The position numbers and the translations under genes were made by a program. The notes under the pieces are model-generated. The model worked only from the letters and a program-made list of their open reading frames with translations. It was not told where the DNA came from and did not search any database. This document shows, one piece after another, positions 52,392 through 61,223 of a stretch of DNA of 64,000 nt. Source of the stretch: Sphingobium sp. WTD-1 (GTDB taxonomy: Bacteria; Pseudomonadota; Alphaproteobacteria; Sphingomonadales; Sphingomonadaceae); the NCBI RefSeq assembly GCF_030128825.1, contig NZ_CP119127.1, positions 2,418,001-2,482,000 of the forward strand. The letters run 5' to 3'. Positions within the stretch are counted from its first letter, which is position 1. Each line of letters starts with the position of its first letter.

Positions 52392-52439
52392 GTGCGGGGT
52401 CGCTTGACCGGCCCCTGCGCGGCCGCCCATAGATTGGCG

Positions 52440-52967
52440 ATGACCGATGCACCCATTCTCATCACCGACCGCCTGATCCTGCGTCCGCACCGGGTGGAGG
52501 ATTATCCTGCCTGCCAGGCGCTATGGGCCGATCCGGACGTGGTGCGCTTCATCGGCGGCGCGGCGCTCGATGCGCAGGCGGTGTGGTTCCGCATCCTGCG
52601 CTATGCCGGCATGTGGGCGCTGCTCGGCTATGGCATGTGGGCGATCGAGGATCGCGCCAATGGCGAATTGCTGGGCGAGGCCGGGCTGCTGAGCGCGGCG
52701 CGGGGGCTGGCCGAACTGGACGGCGTGCCGGAAGCGGGCTGGGTGCTGGGGCCGGCTGCCTGGGGGCGCGGGATCGCGACCGAGGCGATGGCGGCGATCT
52801 TCGCCTGGACCGATGCGCAACTGGATGCGCCGTCGATCCGCTGCATCATCGCGCCTGACAATGGCGGGTCGATCAAGGTGGCGGAGAAGCTGGGCTTCGT
52901 CGCGCTGGGCGATGTCGATTTTCATGGTGCGCCGACCCGTGTCTTCGATCGGTCCCGTCAGGCGTGA
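52440..52967 (+). CDS. GNAT-family N-acetyltransferase
   Basis: 175-residue acetyltransferase of the RimJ/RimL-like type. It begins MTDAPILITDRLILRPHRVEDYPACQALW, continues with YGMWAIEDRANGELLGEAGLLSA, and has the acetyl-CoA loop GWVLGPAAWGRGIATEAM followed by CIIAPDNGGSIKVAEKLGFV. Start at ATG 52440; although the frame is open far upstream, that part is antisense to obgE and TetR. It is divergent from the TetR gene. Substrate unknown. Confidence 0.88.
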   Translation: MTDAPILITDRLILRPHRVEDYPACQALWADPDVVRFIGGAALDAQAVWFRILRYAGMWALLGYGMWAIEDRANGELLGEAGLLSAARGLAELDGVPEAGWVLGPAAWGRGIATEAMAAIFAWTDAQLDAPSIRCIIAPDNGGSIKVAEKLGFVALGDVDFHGAPTRVFDRSRQA

Positions 52968-53003
52968 GAGGCGGGCGCCTTGATCGGCGCCCGCGCACTT
53001 CAG

Positions 53004-53579
53004 TTAAGCGGCAAGCGCCGGCAGCGCGTCGCCATATAGGTCCATCGCAAGGTCCACGCTCATGCGGGCGGCCTCGCCCTCGTCGAAAACCAGGCAGTCG
53101 GCCTCGGCCCCGCGGGCGGGGCTGTAGCGCCGCTCGACCGTGCCGTTGGCGCGGAAACCGATCTTGCGCAGGACATGGCCTGACGCGCGATTGTCGGCGA
53201 AATGGACGGCGCGGACCGCCGGCAGATTATGCGCGCGGGCGATGCTCATGACGGCGCGGGCCGCCTCCGTGGCGAAGCCCAGGCCCCAATAGGGGCGGGC
53301 GATCCAGTAGCCCAGTTCCGGCGTGCCATCCTCGGCCTCATGGATGCCGCAGCCGCCCACCAGGCGCGGCGCGCCCTGGGTGCGGGTGAAGGCCAGCAGG
53401 CGCGGCATGCGCGAATCCTGCGGCAGCGCCAGGAAGGCCTCGGCATCGGCCAGCCCATAGGGGGCGGGTGCGCGGCTCAGATTGCGCAGGACCGCGTCAT
53501 TGCCGATGGCCTGGGCCAGGGCGGGGGCATCTTCCATCCAACCTGGCCGCAGCAGCAGGCGGGGGGTACGGGCGAACAT
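53004..53579 (-). CDS. GNAT-family N-acetyltransferase
   Basis: 191-residue acetyltransferase, convergent with the previous one. Family features: RTPRLLLRPGWMEDAPALAQAI at the N-terminus, GGCGIHEAEDGTPELGYWIARPYWGLGFATEAARAVM carrying the acetyl-CoA loop, and FADNRASGHVLRKIGFR. The C-terminus adds a short Asp/Glu and Ala tail. Substrate unknown. The two GNAT genes share only general family features, so a recent tandem duplication is unlikely. Confidence 0.87.
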   Translation of the reverse strand: MFARTPRLLLRPGWMEDAPALAQAIGNDAVLRNLSRAPAPYGLADAEAFLALPQDSRMPRLLAFTRTQGAPRLVGGCGIHEAEDGTPELGYWIARPYWGLGFATEAARAVMSIARAHNLPAVRAVHFADNRASGHVLRKIGFRANGTVERRYSPARGAEADCLVFDEGEAARMSVDLAMDLYGDALPALAA

Positions 53580-53740
53580 TCACGTCTCTCCTCTTCGTGC
53601 GCGCCAATAGCTGCCAATCATGACGGCTTGACGACGGTCTTCTCTGGCTGAGCCCCGCCCGCACGACGCGCGAGAAGGTCAGTAGTTCCAGAGGTTTGAG
53701 GGAAATCGGGAGGAGTGCCCGGTGATGTTCGTCAGAACGG

Positions 53741-53777
53741 AAAAAGGGCGCTCCCTGTGAAGGGGCGCCCTTTTTTC
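53741..53777. terminator. Bidirectional terminator downstream of rpmA
   Basis: AAAAAGGGCGC / GGCGCCCTTTTTT stem with a loop of about twelve bases. On the minus strand it ends the rplU-rpmA operon. Confidence 0.88.
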
Positions 53778-53863
53778 CCTCGATCCCGATCGACGCACTT
53801 ATGTGTGCAACCGATCAGGCGGGGCGTCCCTTTTGCGAAGGACGACCCGTCATCGATCGTCCG

Positions 53864-54133
53864 TTATTCGGCTGCCGCGGCTACCGCGTCGACCGATACA
53901 TATTTGCGGCCGAGCTTGCCGTCGTGGAATACGACGCGACCTTCGCCGAGGGCGAAGAGGGTGTGATCCTTGCCCATGCCGACGTTACGGCCGGGATATA
54001 CGCGGGTGCCGCGCTGGCGAATGATGATGTTGCCGCCGATCACTTCCTGACCGCCGAACTTCTTCACGCCAAGGCGCTTCGACTCAGAATCGCGACCGTT
54101 ACGCGACGAACCGCCAGCTTTCTTATGTGCCAT
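53864..54133 (-). CDS. rpmA: 50S ribosomal protein L27
   Basis: 89-residue L27. The N-terminus [28 protein letters not shown] is the classical L27 start that reaches the peptidyl transferase centre, and [31 protein letters not shown] follows. It lies 27 bases downstream of rplU on the same strand, the universal L21-L27 pair. A strong terminator follows. Confidence 0.98.
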   Translation of the reverse strand: MAHKKAGGSSRNGRDSESKRLGVKKFGGQEVIGGNIIIRQRGTRVYPGRNVGMGKDHTLFALGEGRVVFHDGKLGRKYVSVDAVAAAAE

Positions 54134-54160
54134 GACCTAAACTCCTTATCTAAGCTGCGC

Positions 54161-54457
54161 TCAGGCGATCGACACGATCTTGAGGATCGTGTGATTCTGG
54201 CGGTGGCCGTTCTTGCGGCGATAGTTGTGACGACGACGCTTCTTGAAGACGATGACCTTCTCGCCCTTCGCCTGCGCAATGATTTCGGCTGCGACGGTCA
54301 GCTTGGCTGCGTCCTTCAGGTCGCCGCCTTCGCCGGCCAGCAGGACGTCGTCCAGCGTAACCTTGTCGCCGGCTTCGCCAGCGAGCTTTTCAACGACGAT
54401 CTTATCTCCGGCGGCGACGCGATACTGCTTGCCGCCCGTGCGCACGATAGCGAACAT
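54161..54457 (-). CDS. rplU: 50S ribosomal protein L21
   Basis: 98-residue L21, an early-assembly 23S rRNA binding protein. It starts [20 protein letters not shown] and includes the RNA-binding [18 protein letters not shown] with the family's final HTILKI segment. First gene of the rplU-rpmA operon; a promoter-like pair lies about 85-110 bases upstream. Confidence 0.98.
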   Translation of the reverse strand: MFAIVRTGGKQYRVAAGDKIVVEKLAGEAGDKVTLDDVLLAGEGGDLKDAAKLTVAAEIIAQAKGEKVIVFKKRRRHNYRRKNGHRQNHTILKIVSIA

Positions 54458-54539
54458 GGCTTGGTCTCTTCTCGTTCAAATCTGCTTTACGCAGATCGTC
54501 GAGGACAAAAAGCCTGTTCGACCCGCGCGGGAATGTGGC

Positions 54540-54568
54540 CCGGTAGTGGAATGACTCGATTCTGTCAA
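54540..54568 (-). promoter_or_regulatory. Putative rplU promoter
   Basis: On the minus strand a perfect TTGACA (54568-54563) is followed after 17 bases by TACCGG (54545-54540). The -35 box is consensus, the -10 weak. The spacer carries GAATC and GAGTC, two GANTC sites that CcrM methylates in alphaproteobacteria. Position fits the rplU leader. Confidence 0.5.
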
Positions 54569-54647
54569 CCGCCATGGGCCCAGCTTGTGGGCTGGTTTTT
54601 GGCTCTTAGTCTTCCTACATCGGTGATGGAAGGGAATATAAGCGTCG

Positions 54648-55031
54648 ATGAGCAGATTACATCCCCAGGATGCGACCGGCAAGGGCAGGCTGCCCTTCAT
54701 CGCATCGCTGTGGGCTGCGATCTTGGTCGCGCTGCTCTGCGCGATCGCGCCCGATGGCCCGCCTTCCAGCAAGCTCAATGGCTCCGCCTTCAGTTCCGCC
54801 ACGACCGGCGTGGTGCTCAAGGCGCGCTCGCTGCCCGCGCCACATCTCGCCCGCGCGCCCCGCCCCGATGGGGATGGGGTGGCCTTGCCCTGGCTGCTGG
54901 CGGCGGCGCTCGCCCTCATGCTCTCCTGGCGCCGTCTGGCGCCCGACGCGCCACTGCCGCTGCCGGCAGGCCGCTACAGCCATCTTCGCGCGCGGAGTCG
55001 CCGCGCCCGTGCCCCGCCCGCCTTCCTCTGA
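54648..55031 (+). CDS. Uncharacterised 127-residue membrane protein
   Basis: I do not recognise this gene. Starting at ATG 54648 it has two likely membrane segments (about 19-36, LWAAILVALLCAIAP, and about 78-92, ALPWLLAAALALMLSW), separated by a Ser/Pro/Ala-rich loop, and a basic C-terminus rich in Arg. It is divergent from rplU, and a GGAAGGG about 15 bases upstream could serve as ribosome site. Low-complexity composition in high-GC DNA leaves some doubt that it is real. Confidence 0.5.
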   Translation: MSRLHPQDATGKGRLPFIASLWAAILVALLCAIAPDGPPSSKLNGSAFSSATTGVVLKARSLPAPHLARAPRPDGDGVALPWLLAAALALMLSWRRLAPDAPLPLPAGRYSHLRARSRRARAPPAFL

Positions 55032-55084
55032 CATTTTTCCCGCCCGCGATGGCGGGCGTCCGTCAGACAGAAGGAATTGAGATC

Positions 55085-55213
55085 ATGCCCCGCAAAAGAA
55101 AGATGCGCGGTGGCCGGCGCAATCCGCCCGGCTGGTTCATGCCCGTCGTCATGGCAGGGCTCGGCGCCGCCGGCGCCCTGCTCTCGATCGCGATGCTCGG
55201 CATCGTCGAATAA
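55085..55213 (+). CDS. Small single-pass membrane protein
   Basis: 42 residues from ATG 55085, with AAGGA about 12 bases upstream. A basic N-terminus (MPRKRKMRGGRRNPPGW) precedes a single hydrophobic segment FMPVVMAGLGAAGALLSIAMLGIV that ends the protein. Positive-inside charge would place the N-terminus in the cytoplasm. Unknown function; it lies between the previous small gene and the antiporter and may share their transcript. Confidence 0.55.
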   Translation: MPRKRKMRGGRRNPPGWFMPVVMAGLGAAGALLSIAMLGIVE

Positions 55214-55277
55214 TAGACAATGTTCCGCGCCGGCGGCAGGATGAAGGCCTGCTGCCGGCGGACAGGGAAGGAATTTC

Positions 55278-56912
55278 ATGCCCCACCACACGCCCCTTAT
55301 CGGGACGATCGTTGCCGGCCTTGTCGTGGCCTTCATCATGGGCGCCATTGCCCATCGCCTGAAATTATCGCCGCTGGTCGGCTATCTGGTCGCCGGCATC
55401 ATGGTCGGCCCCTTCACCCCCGGCTTCGTCGCCGACAGCGGCCTGGCCAATGAACTGGCCGAAATCGGCGTCATCTTGCTGATGTTCGGCGTCGGCCTGC
55501 ATTTCTCGCTCAAGGATCTTCTGTCGGTCAAGGCGATCGCCGTGCCCGGCGCGATCGTGCAGATTGCGGTCGCGACCCTGCTCGGCATGGGGCTTGGCTA
55601 TCTGATGGGCTGGCCGCTGATGGGCGGGCTGGTCTTTGGCCTGGCTTTGTCGGTCGCCAGCACGGTCGTGCTGCTGCGGGCGTTGCAGGGGGCGGACCTG
55701 GTGGAAACCCGGCGCGGCCGGATCGCGGTCGGCTGGCTGATCGTCGAGGATCTGGTGATGGTCCTTGCCCTCGTCCTTTTGCCGGCGCTGGCGGGGGTGA
55801 TGAACAATGCCGATGCGGGCGGCGGGGCAAGCGCGCTGATCGCGCCGCTGGTCGGCACCTTGCTCAAGGTCGTCGGCTTCGTCGTGCTGATGCTGGTTGT
55901 CGGCCGCCGTCTCATCCCCTGGGCGCTGCACTGGGTGGTGCATAGCGGATCGCGCGAACTGTTCCGCCTCGCCGTGCTGGCGATTGCGCTGGGTGTCGCT
56001 TTCGGTGCCGCCATCGTGTTCGACGTGTCCTTCGCGCTGGGCGCCTTCTTTGCCGGCATGATCCTGGGCGAAACGCCGCTCAGCCGTCGCGCGACCGAGG
56101 AGACGCTGCCGCTGCGCGACGCCTTTGCGGTGCTGTTCTTCGTGTCGGTCGGCATGTTGTTCAACCCCGCGGTGGTGGTGGAACAGCCGCTGCCGCTGCT
56201 GGCCACGGTCCTCATCATCGTCGTCGGCAAGTCGATCGCCGCCTGGGGCATCGTCCGTGCCTTTGGCCATCCCAATGTCACGGCGCTGACGATCGCCGCC
56301 AGCCTGGCGCAGATCGGCGAATTTTCCTTCATCCTGGCGTCGCTGGGGGCGGGGCTGGGCGTCTTGCCGGCCGAGGCACGCGACCTGATCCTTGCCGGTG
56401 CGATCGTGTCGATCTTCATCAACCCGATTCTCTTCTCGCTGATCGTGCGCGATCACAAGAAGGAGGAGGATGAGGCGCAGGCCGACACTGCGACCGATCA
56501 GCCGCGCCTCGGCCATGTCATCCTGGTCGGCTATGGCCGGGTCGGCAAGCTGATCGCCAAGCGCTTGGCCGAGCGCCATGTCCAGTTTGTGGTGATCGAG
56601 GGCGATCCCGAACGGGTCGAGGAAGCGGAGGAGGCCGGCCTGTCGGTGGTGCGCGGCAATGCGCTGGAGGACCGGCATCTGCTGGCCGCAGGCATATGCG
56701 AGGCGCGCTATTTGCTGATCGCGGTGCCCGAAGGGTTCGAGGGCGGCGCGATCAACGAGCATGCCCGCCATCTCAACCCCAATCTGCAGGTGATCGCCCG
56801 CGCCCATAGCGATGCCGAGGTCGCGCATCTTGAAGCGCTGGGCGTGCGCCATGTCGTGATGGGCGAGCGTGAATTGGCCGGGCGCATGCTGCAGCTTTGC
56901 GGCGTCGGCTGA
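55278..56912 (+). CDS. CPA2-family cation:proton antiporter (KefB/YbaL type)
   Basis: 544-residue inner-membrane antiporter with about 12-13 membrane segments (residues 5-390) and a cytoplasmic RCK/TrkA-N domain from about 411 (GHVILVGYGRVGKLIAKRLAERHVQFVVIEGD). Membrane-domain motifs include LSPLVGYLVAGIMVGPFTPGF and ALGAFFAGMILGET. The length and single RCK domain fit YbaL/KefB-like proteins, which exchange K+ or Na+ for H+ under NAD(H) or glutathione control; which cation and ligand apply here is unknown. A strong bidirectional terminator lies ten bases after the stop. Confidence 0.93.
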   Translation: MPHHTPLIGTIVAGLVVAFIMGAIAHRLKLSPLVGYLVAGIMVGPFTPGFVADSGLANELAEIGVILLMFGVGLHFSLKDLLSVKAIAVPGAIVQIAVATLLGMGLGYLMGWPLMGGLVFGLALSVASTVVLLRALQGADLVETRRGRIAVGWLIVEDLVMVLALVLLPALAGVMNNADAGGGASALIAPLVGTLLKVVGFVVLMLVVGRRLIPWALHWVVHSGSRELFRLAVLAIALGVAFGAAIVFDVSFALGAFFAGMILGETPLSRRATEETLPLRDAFAVLFFVSVGMLFNPAVVVEQPLPLLATVLIIVVGKSIAAWGIVRAFGHPNVTALTIAASLAQIGEFSFILASLGAGLGVLPAEARDLILAGAIVSIFINPILFSLIVRDHKKEEDEAQADTATDQPRLGHVILVGYGRVGKLIAKRLAERHVQFVVIEGDPERVEEAEEAGLSVVRGNALEDRHLLAAGICEARYLLIAVPEGFEGGAINEHARHLNPNLQVIARAHSDAEVAHLEALGVRHVVMGERELAGRMLQLCGVG

Positions 56913-56921
56913 CGGACAAGG

Positions 56922-56965
56922 AAAAAGGGCGGTGAACGATGGTCGATCGTTCACCGCCCTTTTTG
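56922..56965. terminator. Bidirectional terminator between the antiporter and the helicase
   Basis: AAAAAGGGCGGTGAACGAT pairs with ATCGTTCACCGCCCTTTTT around a short loop, a near-perfect stem of about 19 bases with A and T tracts. It separates two convergent genes. Confidence 0.94.
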
Positions 56966-56988
56966 TTCAGGAGGCTATGCCGAAGCGC

Positions 56989-58740
56989 TTAGCCGCGCGG
57001 CTTGCGCGGGCCGCCGGGGCGCTTGGGGCCGCCCTTGAAGGGGCGGGGCGCGTAGCCGGCCGGGCGCGGCCCACGGTCGTTCGAACGGTTGCCCTGGCGG
57101 CGATTGTCGCGGGCCTGCTCGCGCGGGGCGCCGTCGATCATCTCGAACGCCACGTCGGCGCCCTCGTCATTGGCCTCGCCCGAGCGCTTGACGGCCGACA
57201 TGAAGCGGCTGGCGATCGCCCGCGGGATTTCGAACATGGTTTCGTTGGTGGTGATGCGGATCGCGCCGATGTCGCCGCGCGACACATGGCCACGACGGCA
57301 GATCAGCGGCAGGATCCAGCGCGGATCGGCATTCTGGCGACGGCCGATGTCCATGCGGAACCACTGGGTATCCTCGAATCCCGGACGCGGTCCTTCCTGG
57401 CGTGGCGGCGCTTCGCTGCGGTCCAGCAGTTCCTCGGGCGCGGGCAGCGAGGCGCGGGCGCTCTTCACCAGCATCGCGGCGATTTCCTTGGCCGACTTTT
57501 CCGCCAGCAGCTCGGCGCCCAGTGCCCAATCGGCCTCGTCCAGCTCGGCCTTTTCCATCAGGGTCGAGCGCAGGCGGGCATTGTCCTGTTCCAGGATCGC
57601 TTCCTTGCTGGGCGGGGTGCCCCATTCGACCGGGATCTTGGCGCCACGCAGCATCGATTCGACACGGCGGCGACGCGGATAGGGGACGATCAGGACGGCG
57701 GTGCCCTTCTTGCCGGCGCGACCGGTGCGGCCCGAACGGTGCTGCATCGTCTCGGCGTCGCGCGGCAGTTCGACATGGACCACCAGCGTCAGGCTGGGCA
57801 GGTCGATGCCGCGTGCGGCGACGTCGGTGGCGACGCAGACGCGCGCGCGCTTGTCGCGCAGCGCCTGGAGCGCGTGGTTGCGCTCATTCTGGCTATGCTC
57901 GCCCGACAGCGCCACGGCGGCGAAGCCGCGCTCGGTCAGGCTGCTATGCAGGTGGCGGACATTGTCGCGGGTAGCGCAGAACAGGATCGCGGTTTCGGCT
58001 TCATGATAGCGCAGCAGGTTGACCACCGCATTCTCGATGTCCGACGGGGCGACGGTGACGGCCTGGTAGCTGATGTCGCCATGGCCGCGTTCTTCGCCCA
58101 CGGTCGAGATGCGCAGCGCGTCCGACTGATAGCGCTTGGCCATCGCGACGATCGGCTTGGGCATGGTGGCCGAGAACAGCAGGGTGCGGCGATCTTCCGG
58201 CGCGCTGTCCAATATGCCTTCCAGATCCTCGCGGAAGCCCATGTCGAGCATTTCGTCCGCTTCGTCGAGGACGACGGTGCGCATTCCCGACAGGTCCAGC
58301 GCGCCGCGTTCCAGATGGTCGCGCAGGCGGCCGGGAGTGCCGACGACGATATGGGCGCCATGGCTGAGCGCGCGGCGTTCCTTGGCGGCGTCCATGCCGC
58401 CGACGCAGGTGGCGATGCGGGCGCGGGCGGCGCCATAGAGCCATTCCAGCTCGCGGCTGACCTGCAGCGCCAGTTCGCGCGTCGGCGCGATCACCAGCGC
58501 CAGCGGCAGGCCGGCGACGGGTAGCTTGTCGCCACCGGTCAGCAGTTCGGCGGCCATGGCCAGGCCGAAGGCGACGGTCTTGCCCGAGCCGGTCTGCGCC
58601 GACACCAGCAGGTCGCGGCCCTGCGCTTCATCCTGCGTCACTTCGGACTGGACCGGGGTCAGGCTCTCATAACCCTTGGTGGTCAGCGCCTGGGCGAGCA
58701 TGGCGGGGAGATGTTCAAAAGACATTTTTTCGTTTTCCAT
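56989..58740 (-). CDS. DEAD-box RNA helicase with DbpA RNA-binding domain
   Basis: 583-residue helicase. Motifs: Q motif region LTPVQSEV, Walker A SAQTGSGKTVAFGLA, PTRELALQV, VGTPGRLRDHL, DEAD box VLDEADEMLDMGF, SATMPK, and the C-terminal helicase core with ATDVAARGIDLPSL and HRSGRTGRAGKKG. After ~390 comes a linker, then a DbpA/CsdA-type RNA-binding domain (WFRMDIGRRQNADPRWILPLI) and a basic Arg/Gly/Pro-rich tail. Such proteins act in ribosome assembly or cold adaptation. Placement near ribosomal genes supports this, though sub-family naming (DeaD vs DbpA) is left open. An alternative start at 58725 is possible. Confidence 0.93.
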   Translation of the reverse strand: MENEKMSFEHLPAMLAQALTTKGYESLTPVQSEVTQDEAQGRDLLVSAQTGSGKTVAFGLAMAAELLTGGDKLPVAGLPLALVIAPTRELALQVSRELEWLYGAARARIATCVGGMDAAKERRALSHGAHIVVGTPGRLRDHLERGALDLSGMRTVVLDEADEMLDMGFREDLEGILDSAPEDRRTLLFSATMPKPIVAMAKRYQSDALRISTVGEERGHGDISYQAVTVAPSDIENAVVNLLRYHEAETAILFCATRDNVRHLHSSLTERGFAAVALSGEHSQNERNHALQALRDKRARVCVATDVAARGIDLPSLTLVVHVELPRDAETMQHRSGRTGRAGKKGTAVLIVPYPRRRRVESMLRGAKIPVEWGTPPSKEAILEQDNARLRSTLMEKAELDEADWALGAELLAEKSAKEIAAMLVKSARASLPAPEELLDRSEAPPRQEGPRPGFEDTQWFRMDIGRRQNADPRWILPLICRRGHVSRGDIGAIRITTNETMFEIPRAIASRFMSAVKRSGEANDEGADVAFEMIDGAPREQARDNRRQGNRSNDRGPRPAGYAPRPFKGGPKRPGGPRKPRG

Positions 58741-58838
58741 CGGTAAAGCGACCCGCCATTCCCGACGGATACGTGAAGACCTGCCATGCTCCCGCCGTGG
58801 AGAGCCCAGGGGTAGGTCGCGTCCCTGGTTCCAAAATC

Positions 58839-58898
58839 CTCCCCTTGTCGGGGGAGGGGGACCGTCGACATCGCCGACGGTGGAGGGGTGTCCCCCTA
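58839..58898. repeat. Palindromic intergenic element, family 2, reduced copy
   Basis: CCTCCCCTTGTCGGGGGAGG forms a hairpin, followed by GACCGTCGACATCGCCGACGGT and GGAGGGGTGTCCCCC. It shares the CCTCCC...GGGAGG start of copies A and B but lacks the second half. The rest of 58741-59041 holds the rplA terminator and nothing else I can identify. Confidence 0.6.
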
Positions 58899-58984
58899 TG
58901 GCGCAGGCGGCGAATGCCCCTTTGCCCGGCCTTGTGGCCCTCGGGCCGCTTCTTGAGTGAGCGGCTGGTCCTATAAAATAAGAA

Positions 58985-59017
58985 GGCCGCCTTCCCCCGC
59001 AAGGAGGGAAGGCGGCC
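58985..59017 (-). terminator. Terminator downstream of rplA
   Basis: GGCCGCCTTCCC pairs with GGGAAGGCGGCC across a short loop. On the minus strand, TTCTTATTTTAT follows, a good T-rich tail. Confidence 0.88.
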
Positions 59018-59041
59018 CCTTTAATTCTTATCCCAACGGGA

Positions 59042-59740
59042 TCAGATCGAGGCGACTTCGGCCACGTCGACCTTCACGCCCGGACCCATCGACGACGACA
59101 GGGCGATCTTGCGGACATACTTGCCCTTCGAGCCCGAGGGCTTCGCCTTGACGATCGCGTCGACGAACGCGTCGAAATTCTTGCGCAGGTCTTCAGCCGA
59201 GAAGCTCGACTTGCCGAGGCCAGCGTGGATGATGCCGGCCTTTTCGACGCGGAATTCGATCTGACCACCCTTGGCGGCCTTCACGGCTTCGGCGACGTTC
59301 GGCGTGACGGTGCCCAGCTTCGGGTTCGGCATCAGGCCCTTCGGACCCAGAACCTTACCCAGGCGACCCACCAGACCCATCATGTCGGGGGTGGCGATGA
59401 CGCGCTGGAAGTCGATGTTGCCGGCCTGGATCGATTCGAGCAGGTCTTCGGCGCCCACGATGTCGGCACCGGCGTCGAGCGCCTGCTGGGCCTTGTCGTT
59501 GCGGGCGAACACGGCGACGCGAACGTCCTTGCCGGTGCCGGCGGGCAGGGTGACGACGCCACGGACCATCTGGTCGGCGTGACGCGGGTCAACGCCCAGG
59601 TTGATCGCGATTTCGACGCTTTCGTCGAACTTGGCGGTGGCGTGGGTCTTGATCAGGCCCAGTGCCTCGTCAACGCCGTGCAGCTTTTCGCGGTCGATCG
59701 CGGTCGCCAGGGCCTTCGCCTTCTTGGTCAGCTTTGCCAT
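59042..59740 (-). CDS. rplA: 50S ribosomal protein L1
   Basis: 232-residue L1, the L1-stalk protein and often an autoregulator of its operon. Recognised from [59 protein letters not shown] and [15 protein letters not shown]. It starts [22 protein letters not shown], four bases after rplK. No rplJ/rplL are downstream on this side; a terminator follows. Confidence 0.98.
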   Translation of the reverse strand: MAKLTKKAKALATAIDREKLHGVDEALGLIKTHATAKFDESVEIAINLGVDPRHADQMVRGVVTLPAGTGKDVRVAVFARNDKAQQALDAGADIVGAEDLLESIQAGNIDFQRVIATPDMMGLVGRLGKVLGPKGLMPNPKLGTVTPNVAEAVKAAKGGQIEFRVEKAGIIHAGLGKSSFSAEDLRKNFDAFVDAIVKAKPSGSKGKYVRKIALSSSMGPGVKVDVAEVASI

Positions 59741-59744
59741 GGTC

Positions 59745-60176
59745 TTAGCCCTCCACCACTTCGAGGCCCATCGCGCGAGCGGAACCTTCGATGATCTTCG
59801 TTGCAGCGTCGATGTCGTTCGCGTTCAGGTCAGCCATCTTCGCCTGGGCGATTTCGGCGAGCTGGGCGCGGGTGATCTTGCCAGCGACGACCTTGCCCGG
59901 CTCCTTCGAGCCCGACTTCAGGTTGACGGCCTTCTTGATCAGGTAGGTGGCCGGCGGCTGCTTCGTCACGAAGGTGAACGAACGGTCCGCATAGACGGTG
60001 ATGATGGTCGGCAGCGGGGTGCCCTTGTCCATCTTTTCCGTCGAAGCGTTGAACGCCTTGCAGAATTCCATGATGTTCACGCCGCGCTGACCTAGGGCAG
60101 GGCCGATCGGCGGCGAGGGGTTGGCGGCTCCGGCGGGCACCTGGAGCTTGATATAGCCCGTAATCTTCTTGGCCAT
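59745..60176 (-). CDS. rplK: 50S ribosomal protein L11
   Basis: 143 residues from ATG 60176 ([43 protein letters not shown] condensed to its N-terminal start [16 protein letters not shown]). A GTG two codons upstream is also in frame but gives a non-standard start. The [11 protein letters not shown] loop and [14 protein letters not shown] are diagnostic for L11, which binds the GTPase-associated 23S region and links to the stringent response. First gene of rplK-rplA, downstream of nusG after 270 bases containing the nusG terminator. Confidence 0.98.
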   Translation of the reverse strand: MAKKITGYIKLQVPAGAANPSPPIGPALGQRGVNIMEFCKAFNASTEKMDKGTPLPTIITVYADRSFTFVTKQPPATYLIKKAVNLKSGSKEPGKVVAGKITRAQLAEIAQAKMADLNANDIDAATKIIEGSARAMGLEVVEG

Positions 60177-60386
60177 TTTCACTCACTCTATAGCTGGCGA
60201 ATCTGCGGACAGATTCACCGGTTCAAGTTTAGCGGTCTAGCGGCACCCCGAAGGGAACCTCCCGCACATATCCAGCCATCCCGAGGGATGGGCATGGAAG
60301 CGCGGCCCTATAGCGACCTTCTCGTCCAAAGGGAAGGGGGAGTCTGTCTTTCGGCGAATTGGGCCGAAAAGCTATGCGTCCCCAAC

Positions 60387-60425
60387 AAAAAGGGCCGCCG
60401 GCTGGAAAGCGGGCGACCCTTTTTT
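60387..60425 (-). terminator. Terminator downstream of nusG
   Basis: AAAAAGGGCCGCC / GGGCGACCCTTTTT: an 8-bp AT/GC stem plus CGCC/GGCG across a loop. On the minus strand the T tract follows the stem. It separates secE-nusG from rplK-rplA. Confidence 0.85.
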
Positions 60426-60446
60426 GAACAGCCTTGCGGCGGCTGG

Positions 60447-60983
60447 TTACTTCGACAGTTCGACCTGTTCGAAGTCCAGTTCCACCGGGGTGGCGCGACC
60501 GAAGATCGACACCGACACCTTGACCCGGTTCTTTTCGAAATCCAGTTCCTCGACCACGCCGTTGAAGCTGGCGAAGGGGCCGTCCAACACCTTGACGCTG
60601 TCGCCGATTTCGTAATCGACATTGACCTTGTGCTTGGGGGCGGCGGCGGCTTCCTTCTGGGCGCCGAAATAGCGGGCGGCTTCGCTCTCGCTGATCGCCT
60701 GTGGCTTGCCGCTCGAACCCAGGAAGCCGGTGACCTTGGGTGTGTTCTTGACGAGGTGATAGACGTCGTCGTTCATCGCCAGCTTGGCGAGGACGTAGCC
60801 GGGCATGAACTTGCGTTCGACCAGCACCTTCTTCCCGCGCTTCACCTCGGTGACGGTCTCGGTCGGCACTTCGACCTGCTCGACCAGTTGCGACAGGCCC
60901 ATGCGCTCGGCCTCGGTCAGGATCGATTCCTTGACCTTGTTCTCGAAGCCCGAATAGGCGTGGATGATGTACCAGCGCGCCAT
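60447..60983 (-). CDS. nusG: Transcription termination/antitermination protein NusG
   Basis: 178-residue NusG, the elongation-factor partner of RNA polymerase, Rho and the ribosome. The NGN domain begins MARWYIIHAYSGFENKVKESI and includes ERKFMPGYVLAKLAMNDDVYHLVKNTPKVTGFLG; a linker precedes the C-terminal KOW domain DYEIGDSVKVLDGPFASFNGVVEELD, ending FEQVELSK. It sits directly downstream of secE, the conserved tRNA-Trp-secE-nusG order. Confidence 0.98.
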   Translation of the reverse strand: MARWYIIHAYSGFENKVKESILTEAERMGLSQLVEQVEVPTETVTEVKRGKKVLVERKFMPGYVLAKLAMNDDVYHLVKNTPKVTGFLGSSGKPQAISESEAARYFGAQKEAAAAPKHKVNVDYEIGDSVKVLDGPFASFNGVVEELDFEKNRVKVSVSIFGRATPVELDFEQVELSK

Positions 60984-61019
60984 GTTACCGTCTTAAACTC
61001 CTTTTTGAACGCCGTGCGT

Positions 61020-61223
61020 TCAACGACCCGATGCGAGGCTCAGCAGCCACTGGACAATCGCACCGAAGAAGGTGTCGATACCGAAGAAGAAGATGCCAAG
61101 CAATGAGGTCATGATGACGACCAGGACGGCGGTCATCAATGTTTCGCGACGGGTCGGCCACGCAATTTTCGACCATTCGGTCTTGACCTGATTGACGAAC
61201 TCACTCGGAGAAGTCTTCGCCAT
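61020..61223 (-). CDS. secE: Preprotein translocase subunit SecE
   Basis: 67-residue SecE of the short single-segment type usual outside enterobacteria. The conserved amphipathic helix VNQVKTEWSKIAWPTRRETL is followed by one membrane segment TAVLVVIMTSLLGIFFFGIDTFFG and a short tail. It lies between tRNA-Trp and nusG and completes the SecYEG channel core. Confidence 0.97.
   Translation of the reverse strand: MAKTSPSEFVNQVKTEWSKIAWPTRRETLMTAVLVVIMTSLLGIFFFGIDTFFGAIVQWLLSLASGR

Noticed and set aside
50286..52439. Long plus-strand open frame leading into the GNAT gene
   Set aside because: It is antisense to obgE and the TetR gene and has no family similarity before ATG 52440. Only the last 175 codons are kept as a gene.
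53801..55084. Plus-strand frame running across rpmA and rplU
   Set aside because: Antisense to two certain ribosomal protein genes. Only the last 42 codons (55085-55213), which have a ribosome site and a membrane segment, are kept.
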